Assembly: GCA_026874595.1 (NCBI GenBank)
Contig: CM049311.1
Span: 58,719,953 to 58,783,952 of the forward strand
Source: Sipunculus nudus
Lineage: Eukaryota; Annelida; Sipuncula; Golfingiida; Sipunculidae
Direction of reading: 5' to 3'
DNA length: 64,000 nt
Positions 12,080 to 23,080 of the stretch are shown here, piece by piece. How positions within the stretch are numbered: the first letter of the stretch is position 1; every line of letters starts with the position of its first letter. The notes beneath the pieces were generated by a model that saw only the letters and a list, made by a program, of their open reading frames with translations, had not been told where the DNA came from and did no database searches. A program made the translations under genes and the position numbers.

Positions 12080-13790
12080 TATTATTTGTTTCTGGGGATT
12101 TGTTATTTATCTTAAATAAACTAGTATTGGTTTGATGTCTGTCTTTAGGGGATTGGTATTTCTTCTATGGAACTGGTAAGCGATTGGTACCTGCTTTAGA
12201 GGACTGGTATTTGTCTTACTCTCTGTCTCTGGGGGTTTTCTATCTCTAGGGGGATTGATATAGGTTTCAAGGGAATGGTGTATGTCTTAGTGTTTGTCTT
12301 TGTGACTAGTATCTGTTTCTGGGGGTTCGTTTATACTCGATTAGTATCTATTTCTAGATGGGGATTAATGCCCATCTTAGTGGATTGCTATCTCTATCTA
12401 GTGGTCAGTTACTTATCCCTATTTTTTTACCTCTTTCTAGTTGACTATATCTTTAAGTTGGGTTTTGACGGGTCTCACGAACGATTCGTGAAGGATGCGA
12501 ATGTCGATAAAAATGGCAATATCACTATTCGTATTTTAGGCTCCAATAGTTCGCCAAATTTGCGTTGGGGTTAGGATGCGTTATCAGTTGTTCGCGGGAG
12601 TCGCATTTAGTTGGGCGGGAATTAATAAAAACAAGTTTGAAATTTCTTGCAAACGTTTCCCGCATCCGTGATTTGTTCATGATTTGCTCTAAAAATATCT
12701 TAACACCTTCTTCATATACGCATGACCTGATGTTCGCAAAATCTCGTGAAACCGATAACAGATTCCGAAAGTTTGGAGAATTTTCTCGCGAAAGCAGCGA
12801 AGTTCATCCGATCATTTCTCGACCTATTCACGACCTGTTCGCGTACTTCTTGAGAACAGGTGTCTTCGCCAGAAAGCAAACCGGAGCTTTTCACGTCGGT
12901 CGCAAGATAACCGCGCGACATATGTGCGAATGTCGCATAATTTCCCACGGCGTTCGTTATTCGCTTCCTATTCAATATAAGAAGGTACCTCTACATACAA
13001 GTATATGGCCAGGCAGGACAGGTCTGAGAGCTGTAGATGAGAGCATCTGTTTTCTAGGGGACTGCTTTGTATCTTAAGGGGACTTCATTACGTTTCTAGG
13101 GGCTGGTCATCTACCTTTAGGGGATTGGTATATGTTTCTAGAAGACTGGTATCTGTCTTAAATGGACTTCTAAATCTATGTATATCTGTCTATAAGGATT
13201 TGATATTGATTGGTATCTGTTTCGAGGGGATTTGTTTCTGTCTAAAATAGACCAGTAACTGTTCCTGAGTGTTATATATCTAGTTCTTGGGGTATGGCAT
13301 TGTTTCAACAGGGAATAGAATATGTCTGCCATGCCATTAATGGACTAGTATCTGTTAACCATAAAATAGACACCAATCATAACGAACCCCCAGAGAAAGA
13401 GACTAGTCCATTTAAGAAAGATACGAATCCCTTTCAGATGGATGGCACCCTATTGAAACCAATACAAATCCCCTTAACATAGATACCAGTCCTTACAAGA
13501 TTAGAAAGTAGTACATTTAAGACAGATACCAATCCCTTAATGATAGATGATCCCCTAGAAACAGATACAAATTCTGAAGATAGATACAAATCCCCTAGAC
13601 ACCGATACCAATCCCCTATACGGGTAGAAAATGAACCCTCTAGAATCGAAATGTAGTACATGTAAGACAGATACCAATAACCTAGAAACAGGTACAATCC
13701 TCTAGAATCCCCTAAAGATGAATAGCAATCCCCCATAAACACATAGTAGTACATGTATATTAAAGACAGACACATCCCCTAGAGATATAT
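12080..13790. repeat. Degenerate minisatellite that reverses orientation
   Basis: From 12080 to about 13330 the plus strand repeats variants of GGGGATTGGTATCTGTTTCT / GGACTAGTATCTGTCTTA every 20-40 bp. From about 13350 to 13790 the complementary form (AGATACCAATCCCCTAGAAA) repeats instead. The two halves are therefore inverted copies of the same array. A GC-richer insert lies at about 12465-13010. Confidence 0.8.
12465..13010. repeat. Insert within the minisatellite, unidentified
   Basis: The insert is rich in TTCGCG / CGCGAA / GCGAATGTCG steps on both strands (GGATGCGAATGTCG near 12493, TGTGCGAATGTCGCAT near 12923), suggesting an inverted-repeat element. It contains overlapping frames of 170 aa (+) and 87 aa (-) that resemble no family I know and are not called genes. 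Confidence 0.45.
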
Positions 13791-14464
13791 GACATCTATT
13801 TTTCAGGAAATCAGATCTAGCGCACATACAGGTAGAAGAAACAACAAAAAATAAATCGATTGTTTCGCATTCATGAGTACCTAATAAAGCCAACCCACAA
13901 CACATTTGACCAAAATATTGATTTTAAGAATTTACTCAAGAATCGCTATAAAATTCTCCTGACTATACAAAGAAACGGTGATAATACGTCACGCTGAAAG
14001 TCATGATTTTTTTTTATTCCTAATCATATTTTGACATTCGCTGCCAGTGTATTCTCATACACGACCAAAATTTGAAAATAATTACATAAAAATAGAGTAA
14101 AACTTACCGTTATATATTCAGGAAAACTGGCACTTTGGGGTTTTGAAGATAGCCAATGTGAACTGCCCGAAACGCCCTCGGGCCGAGTCTGTGGGGTATT
14201 TAGCATATGACAGCATTATACCCAACGAGATTGAAAATGGCAAGTAGAAAACTTCTACTTGCACGTTTATCGGACAGTTTTGAGATATTAAGCACTCCAG
14301 GCTGGCTAAAAACAATGACCCTTTCGAAATCTACACATGTTTTGCAGCGACTACTTTGTGTTGTAAACCTAATGTCAGATAAGCCGGTACATATTTTTTT
14401 ATAAGAATTACTTAGATTCACTTAGAATTAAATTAACTTATATCCACTAGGTTAGGATTCAGCC
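13791..14464 (+). other. Upstream region of NHA copy A
   Basis: AT-rich, with a weak TATAAG at 14400-14405, about 60 nt before the ATG. The promoter is likely here if there is no 5' non-coding exon. Confidence 0.4.
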
Positions 14465-14858
14465 ATGGCAAATCTTAATGGAACCACAACCCATATCAGT
14501 GGGGACGAAAATACGCGAGGAAACAAGAAAGACACCAGCACCGGAAATGACGACACAGAGGGACGATGTGCCAGGTGTGCGCAGTGTGTCCGTCCATGCA
14601 TGACTGAATACAACCCCTTACCGGAAGATCCGCGAATTCCCCAAAAGTTGAAATATGCATTTCTCTGTCCGCCGCATGGTATTCTGGGTAGGATTATCAC
14701 CAACACGCTGGTGGTGCTCATCCTGTGGGGAGTGGCCTGGGCGATATTAAGGGATGATGCACTCCCGGGAGGGAATATATTCGGCTTGATCATTCTGCTC
14801 GTGGCATGCATCTTGGCGGGAAAGGTCACCGAGCTGATCCGGCTACCAGGACTTTTAG
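14465..14858 (+). CDS. NHA copy A exon 1 (residues 1-132)
   Basis: Exon 1 is 394 nt and ends in phase 1 with donor TTTTAG|GTATGT. It encodes a polar, Asn/Thr/Asp-rich N-terminus, a Cys cluster at residues 35-45, the CPPHG motif, a first hydrophobic helix (NTLVVLILWGVAWAIL), LPGGN and a second helix. Any upstream non-coding exon was not identified. The long antisense frame over this exon is a shadow. Confidence 0.92.
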
Positions 14859-17800
14859 GTATGTATGTGAAACTAGAGGTGTAAATTATCTATACAATAA
14901 AAAGACAATTTAATAAATAGGCCTAATCAAAGAAAACGATTAATTTTGGTATAATGGTTTTACTAGGAAGAGAAGGATTAAGAATCGGTAGCTGCACAAC
15001 TGACAGGATCAGTTGAAAATGTGATAAATATAACTGAATTTAAATAGTTTTTTTTTTCATTCTAGTTATTAAGTGATTTAACTGTAACCAATGCTTGGAG
15101 TAATTTCAGTTTCTTTCCATTTTATTTTCCAGTCACACATTGAAACAACAAATCTTTTTCACTAAGAATTTCATAAATATCATATTATACTTGGCAAAAG
15201 ACTTTATTCACATGACTTCTTGAGAGCTTTCGATGAACTTGCATACAAATGACAACTCTAAAGACGATGAAGTTTATGTAGAATATCAAAAGATTTATTA
15301 GAAGAAAAAAGAATATTCTTGGAATACCAGAAAGAAATAGAAGGAAAGAAAATAATGTCCTTTTAAATGCGAAATATTTTATTTATATTACACAGGAAAT
15401 AAGAAAATTGAAATAGATAGTTTAAAAAAATACCTGAATTACCAGAAAAATGTGGAATGTGGAGTAAATGGTGGAACATAAATGAAAGGTTATCCCTTTG
15501 GGATACCATATTTGATTAACTGTTGTTTAATTATTAACATTAATATTAAAAACTATAATTTTGGGGAAATCATATCATACAAAGTAGCAAATTTGTTTGT
15601 TAGTATGTTTCAAGATTCAGGAAAATGTGTGTTCTCTTTGGCTGTGTATTTGTGTTGTGTAGTGAGTACATGTATATGTTTTGTTTTTTGTTAGTGTATG
15701 TAATAAGTGGTAAAAATGTATTTTGTATTGTCTTGAATGTTTGTATTACAATGTATTATCAATAAAAAAGGCGATGAAGTTCACTTTCCTTGATAAAAGA
15801 AAGGGAAATGGTTGAACTGATTTATGAATCTCTCGGTTTTTAAAAAGGCTCCTTTATTTATTGGTTATAGGGGTGAATTTCTGGCAAACATTTCCTTGAT
15901 TTTCATCCAAAAGATGTATTAATAAAAAATATAGTAGCCCGAATGTTTGCAGCAGACAAATGAAAATAGGCCACATCCTTCCTCCAAACGCATCCCGACC
16001 ACACCAGGGAACGTGCCCTGGTTTTAGACATGGCACATACCCTTAAAATCATCAGTGACTCTTTTTAAAAATCTATGGTTCCTTGGGGGTTAAAACTCGG
16101 GGACGAGCCCCCCCCCCCCCCCCCCCTTGCTCTCAACCAGCAATCCTTTTTAAGACCAAAGTTAAACCATGACAGGCAAATTTTCGGATTAAGCACTCAA
16201 TAACGCCCGTTGAACAACCCAACAACCCCCCCTGGCAAAAAAAAAAAAAAAAAAAAATCCTGGATACGCGCCTGGACAAGGCCGCCTTCTGCTTTCATAA
16301 ACTAGGCCTAGGATTACTGAGTAAAATCGAGTTACCTTTATAAACACCCGTTTCAGGCATGCTGATCATGGGTTTTCTCCTGAAGAACGTGCCCGTGGTC
16401 AATGTGGCGGAACATATCTCCCAGCAATGGTCCTCTGCTTTAAGGCAAGTTACAGCATAGACATTTTCCCTTATTGCTGATAGAATGGTTACTGGTCAAT
16501 TAAGCTGGAAAAGTTTCTGTTTCGAAGGCATGTTTTGCAAAATATTCTATGCGTTTGCTATTTGAACCTGATTTTTGTTAAGATGTTTCCCTGAAAAATT
16601 CCCTACAAATAAAAAACTGAAAGCTATGCCTTACACACAGGTCGTTTTCACGCAAAAATCTCGGCTGTGATGGCCGGAACTCTTTGTCTCAAGTGTCAAA
16701 AATCAAAACAATTTTTTGGGGGATCCAATGAGAGGATATCTTTTTCAATTGCTCTCATTCATGCTGAACAATTATTACTCATTTCATAAAGTTCCTTATG
16801 AAATAACATTCATGTGAGTGTTTTTGCCGTATTCATTTTTAAACACGGCAGAAAATTGCAAAAACAAGAAGACAAAGGTCACGCGCTTGCCGGAAAAAAA
16901 CTCGGACCCCGATCGGAAGACAGATAACCAGAACATGTCATAAAGAATACAAAGAGTAAGCAAATGAGCCATAGTTTGTAAAGATTGGAACAATATTGAC
17001 AAAGTTTCGATTGAAATAATAATTTATTTTTTTTTAATTACCTTGACCTTGAACTTTGACTTATTTAAAAATACTTATACAGCTTCAAGGAATCGTTCCG
17101 ATAGACGAAAGGTGAAAGTTACAAAGTGATTCCTGGTAAACTGTAGCCTGTAGAATGCTATATAACAGAGGCAAGAACCAGCAAGAAGGCAAAATTGAGG
17201 ACAACTGACAAACAAACAGACATATTGACAAAGTGACACAGAGCCGAGACCAGTTGACTAGACTAAGTTATACAGATAACAAAGGTAAAAAAATAAGCCA
17301 AGCTTTATGAAGATAGGACCAGATTGACAAAGGTATGAGGAAAATAACATTTTGAAGTGTTTTGAAGTGACAGACATACAAAGTGACACAAAACTGAGAC
17401 TAGATGACTTGACCAAATTATGAAGAAGACATGGAGGAAGAAAATTATTTAAAGTTTATGTAATTATAGTTTATAGTTTCGGAGATGCGGCACTAAAATG
17501 ATATAATATAGTGTTTGAAGTGCAACGCCCCCTAGCGGCCATATCCCGAAAATGAAAAAAATCATCTTCGAAATATTAGTGTTTGACATAAGATGTACAA
17601 GATTCAAAAGGATTCCTGCAAAACTGTGGCCTGTAGAATGTAAGACGCAAGAACCAGTAAGCATGCAAAATTGAGAACAACTGAGAAACAGACAGACATG
17701 CTGACAAAGTGACTCAAGGTTGCGACCAGATGACTTGACCAAGTTATGCAGAAGACAGATAGGAAGAAAATGAGTCTAAGTTTGTGAAGCCCCATTTTAA

Positions 17801-20800
17801 CCAAGTTTATGATGAAAATAAAATGTCGACGTTTTGGATAACCAGCATAACCTTGACCTTTGACCTATGTTGACCAAAAAACAATAGGTTTCCAGGACTT
17901 TCAATCAACTCTGTAAGTTTCAGATCGATTGCTCCAAAATTGTGGCCAGGAGAGTACTGAAAAACAAACACACACACAAACACACCCACAAACAGATATA
18001 CATACGCGACTGACCAACATGCATGCCGAAATCGAAGATTTCCGGCAAGCAACAAATCCCCGACGGGCAAATGCATGCAGGCGCAAGTTGCCAGACCGTG
18101 TCAAACATGTTCCCGACAGGTCATAAGTGAAGCCCTCTCTGCCATGGCAGGCGTTTGACATTCGCCTGTTCCTGCTGTCTTGTCAAGCGCTTACTAATTC
18201 TCGAGGCTATTGCGCTATTTTGCTTAATGTGGAAACAAGCTTTCTATCAATTTTTTTCATTCTGTATGTTAGGAGATTACGTTAGGGGATTATACTTTTT
18301 GCATTTGCCGTATATTCATAAAATGTCAATTAAATCATTCATCTTAACAATTTAATTAAGATATCTAGAATAAAATGTTCAGTATAAAATCAAACGAATG
18401 TTTATATTGAATGTGTTTTTCAAATGTTTATATAACATACAACCTACCTAAAGTGTTTCTCAATTTTTATATCGATATAGGGCAATATGGGGCAAGCATT
18501 TTACTGCGTTGAGCTACCCCCGATATCGTGCAAAAGATCTTGGAAATATTTTATGCATTGGGCGGGGGAGGGGTGGAAAGTTGGCTACGTTCAAGAGTAG
18601 TGTGGGGGAATTTCTGAGTAGGGTGCGGGTCCCAAGCCTAGTTTTTCGCCCCAAAGCTCATAATGATGTCATGACGGCCCTGCCGTAAATATATTAAACG
18701 TGTTTATTAATGTACTCTTAATTGTATTTATACCTACACCATTTGTGTTTTTAGAAGCCCTATTGCTTTACGGCGAAAATATTTCTGTACCAAAAACCAT
18801 TGACAGCAAACTCCTTCCCTTGTGAGTACGATTCGGTGCCGAGTATGCTCATACCAATAAACAATAGATCTGTCGGCACGGCTATTTTTTTTAAGTATCC
18901 ATGTGACAGAAACGTTTGTAAAGAATATCTTAAAGTCTTGCTTTACTGCGGAATGCTGCAATGAGTATGCAAACATCTTTGCTATCATATAAAGGGAGAA
19001 TAAACACATGAGACCAAGTGTCGGTGTAGCGATTTTGGATAACCCCGGCTTCAGATTTCCCTCTCCCCCACGGTAACTTGAATTTGCCTTAAATTTACCG
19101 TGGATATAGGATAATCCTGACAATATATTATCCCTAGGATAATTTGAAATCGATTTAATCTTACCCCTGTGATTTCAGATTCTATCCTCTAAACAGCTGT
19201 TTATATATGGTCATTTCGATAATTATTGTGTGTATTTATGCTGAATAATTTCTTTTCATGTATGAATATGGATATTCACCTTTCAATAAATGTATTTTTT
19301 CTTCTTTTTTTTATAAACTAGGAAGAATTTTTGTAGAACATATATATTTGTCTGAACTGTATTCGTTGTAAAATAAAGTGGGACATTTTGCGACTTTTAT
19401 TTTTTAGATATTGAGATTTATCTTTCATCTTTCTATGTTTAATCAAATATGTAGTTAAATGAATAAGAATTTATTAATTAGTTGAATCACAAAGCGATGG
19501 ACTATACTCCAAACACCTGGGGTTTGATAGTTTGAAAGTTTGATATCGATTTTAGATTACTGGGATATTCTGAAATAGACACCTTTAATCCGTATTTTTC
19601 TTCTTTACCTTGTCACAGGTCTATTGCCCTGGCTGTCATACTGATCAGAGCCGGCCTAGGTCTGGACTATAAGAAACTGAAGAAGATGTCACTGGCTGTT
19701 CTTAGACTCAGTTTACTGCCCTGTGCTGTTGAAGTAGTAGCGGTGGCAGTAGCTTCACATTTGCTTTTTAATTTTCCGTGGATCTGGGCGTTCATGCTTG
19801 GGTTGGTATTATAGGATTTATAGGAGGGAACTTGATACACACACACACACACACACATATATATATGTTTTATAATTTGACCTATCATAAATGACCTAGG
19901 CTCATCAAATTCGTTTTGGACTGCACATTTTTTTATGCAAGCTTTATGGACATTTTAAGCTAAAAAAAACTTTTTGTATCCGCAAAAAATCTTTCCCTGA
20001 AAAAAGATGACGAGTTTATTAAGTATCTGCGGAATTTTCTAAATACAATTCCGTTTCTCAGTGTATTTCTTGTACCTCCATAATGAAAGACACCAGGTGA
20101 GATTGGGGAGTCCCTTTAAAATACTTATAATCGAAAAATTGCTTAATGTTAATATGACAAATATTGCGCTACATTTCAATATAGAGAACGGCGCATTCAT
20201 ACTTAGTTCCTAATTCCTTTACTTATTTGCAGATGCGTTCATGCTGCAGTTTCCCCAGCTGTCGTTGTGCCTAGCATGTTGCAACTACAAGAACGCCGTC
20301 TGGGGACAAATAAGGGCATACCCACAATGCTCATCGCCGGCGGAAGTATTGAGAATGTAGTGGCAATATCGGGTTTCAGTCTTATTCTTGGCCTCACATT
20401 TGCCCAAGGTAAGAATGGTGAGAGAGTAAAAATACAAAGGTTCAAAACATCCCTGTTTCTCAGCTTATTTGATATATGAACATAAATTTTTTAATATATG
20501 TATTTCTGGAATTAAAGTTATAGATGAATAATGGCCCAACGTGTATGGATAAAATATTATAAATCCATACGTTCATTCCAGAGCCTGTATTTTCTCTGTT
20601 TTTGTATGTATATAATGTATATTCGTCAGATGCCCGACCAATCACGATATAAGACTACGTTTATATGTTTAGAAACTCACTGACACTTGAAAAATCTGGT
20701 AAAAAATATAATTTTTGACAGTTCACATTTAAAACGATACTATCACGTTGAAAACAGGTGAGCAATGGGGAAGGTGATTATAGTCTCTCCAACAGACGCC

Positions 20801-23018
20801 AGGTGCCGCTACCGCTCTGCACCAGTACGGTGCAGAGCGGTGGCGGCACCTCGCGTCTGTTAGAGAGACTAAAAGTGAATAGTACTATTTACATTGATGC
20901 CCGACAGGTGGCAACCTTTTCCATTTTTCATGGCATTAACGACAGCGATTCGATTAAAACAAAAATTATGTCTGCAACTATTTCAATCACCAATAGTAAA
21001 AATATTTGGACACCCAAGTGATGTTCTCAAATACACACTTCTGTTCGTGAAACATTATTGTGTCACTATCTTTATCAGGCAGTTTGGTATTCAACATTCT
21101 GCGGGCCCCCATGGAGATTGTTGTCGGAATATCTTACGGAATCGCATGTGGTTTACTTCTTTGGTTTATACCAAACATAAAGTCTGTAAGTATAAACTTG
21201 TCAGTTCTAGTAAGTTATGTAACAGATTTTTATCTCTCGATAGGATCTTGATATTAATGGTAAATCATTCGTCGTCGTATGTCAGCGTTGAAGACCCTTC
21301 ACTCTAGGATAATTAATATTTAATATGTTTTTACTCTCGTTTTCTCAATTTCCTCTTTTCATTTTTGCCCAGGACATGTTGGGAGGATATCGCTTCTATC
21401 TTCTATTGGGGGCGTGTCTTTTTGCCCTTTTTGGTTTCCGTGCGGCTGGCATTCCTGGGGCAGGCGCGTTGGGTTGCCTCGTGACTTCATTCGTCGCAGG
21501 TCACGGATGGAGAAACAAAGGCTGGCCAGGAGGAGAGGCAAATGAATAGTTTTCTTAGAATCATAAAAGAATGTATACATGTAAAGGTCATTAAATAATA
21601 ACATTTTTTCATATTAATAATTGTAATACATAGTATTTGCAATTGTCGACACATTACTATTATTTTATACCCCAAGACATGCAGGATATTTAATATTTTT
21701 ATGTTTAATTTTGTTTCATTGTGTGTCCTGTGACATGATAAATATGGTTGTTTTTCACTTGATTTATGACGACAGGGCTTGAAATATACTCACGTCTGCC
21801 CTTTCAAATCCAGAACACAGTGACAGGAATGGTGGCCAACACCTGGCTCATTTTTCAACCGCTGCTTTTCGGTCTGATCGGCGCTGAGGTGAAGGTGTCA
21901 GACTTGACAGGAGATGTTATAGGTAACGATTATACCTTATATACTGGAAACATGTGAATTACCGCCATCCTAAACCGTTTTAAACTGGTTCAAGCATTCA
22001 CATAAACAGTTAATTAAGGGTTTCTCTGGTGCATGATGCAGCATCCGTTACCTTTATGATATATACTTATCACCAGATGTCAAGTGATGAACACGACTTT
22101 GGGAACCAAATTAACAGAATAAATGGTACAATGACATATGTCTTGGTTGTCATAGTAACCAAACAGGAATTGATTTCTTATATATGTTTCATGTCACATT
22201 TGCTCAATTTCATTTGACACTAAAAGTAATATAATATGCTCCCTGGATGCCATCATTGCCGTAAATAAAGGTGAAGGACACTACCAGGACCAATGGGTTT
22301 ACTCCAACAAGCCCCAGTTCGCCAGTGGTAAATACCGTCAACTAGTAACGAATGCAGCATTTATTATCACCCATCCGTTGAAATGTTGTTGAAACCTGTG
22401 AGCCAACTTCTTATATATGATTCCATGACCATACAGGTCCGATTCGGAGGTTTTCCTGAAATGTTCATTTTTACTTTGTCATTCATAGAGAAAAGTTTGT
22501 CTCAATTGAAAAATATGATTGTGGGACATTTTGTAATACAGTCACACCTGGTTACACCGAAATGATTCATGTGCTGTAACATTTAAGAATGTTGGGTGCT
22601 TTAGGTTATACCCAAAAAGTCACTTCAGATCAGCTGTACTTGAATAATAAATCACAGAGTTAATTACGTACTCTGAAAAAGCGTTTTGTACTGGCTGATC
22701 ACGCCACCACCCCTGAAGTAGTTCAAAGGGCTAGTAATAGTGCACTGACATGTGTTTTTGTGTTTTCAGGCACAGGTACATTAATAATGGTCATCGCGTT
22801 AGCCTTGAGGACCATTACGACCTTTTTGTCAGTGTTCAGAGTCAACTTGCTGCATAAGGAGAAGTTATTTGTTGCGTTGTCATGGTTACCAAAAGCAACT
22901 GTTCAGGTAAATATTTTTTTTTATTTTTTGCAATCATTGGAGGTATTTGTGTCATTCCAGTTGGATTGATATTTTATTTCACACATAATGTTACTTATGT
23001 AAAACAATACATGTTCCA

Positions 23019-23080
<62 letters not shown>

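Noticed and set aside
12565-13077. 170-codon plus-strand frame and overlapping 87-codon minus-strand frame
   Set aside because: They lie in a repeat insert inside a minisatellite. No recognised domain, and the composition follows the CGCGAA-type repeat steps.
14452-14829. 125-codon minus-strand frame over NHA copy A exon 1, and the 161-codon minus-strand frame at 46279-46764 over copy B exon 1
   Set aside because: Both are antisense shadows of the same conserved exon. Their similarity to each other follows from the sense coding sequence.
17464-17742. 92-codon minus-strand frame resembling the frame at 30667-30861
   Set aside because: The resemblance arises because both are units of the same 320-bp dispersed satellite. 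Frames contain homopolymers and end arbitrarily.
21766-21813. In-frame upstream extension of NHA copy A exon 7
   Set aside because: The alternative acceptor would add 38 nt and break the frame. Copy B and family alignment start at the AAC codon.
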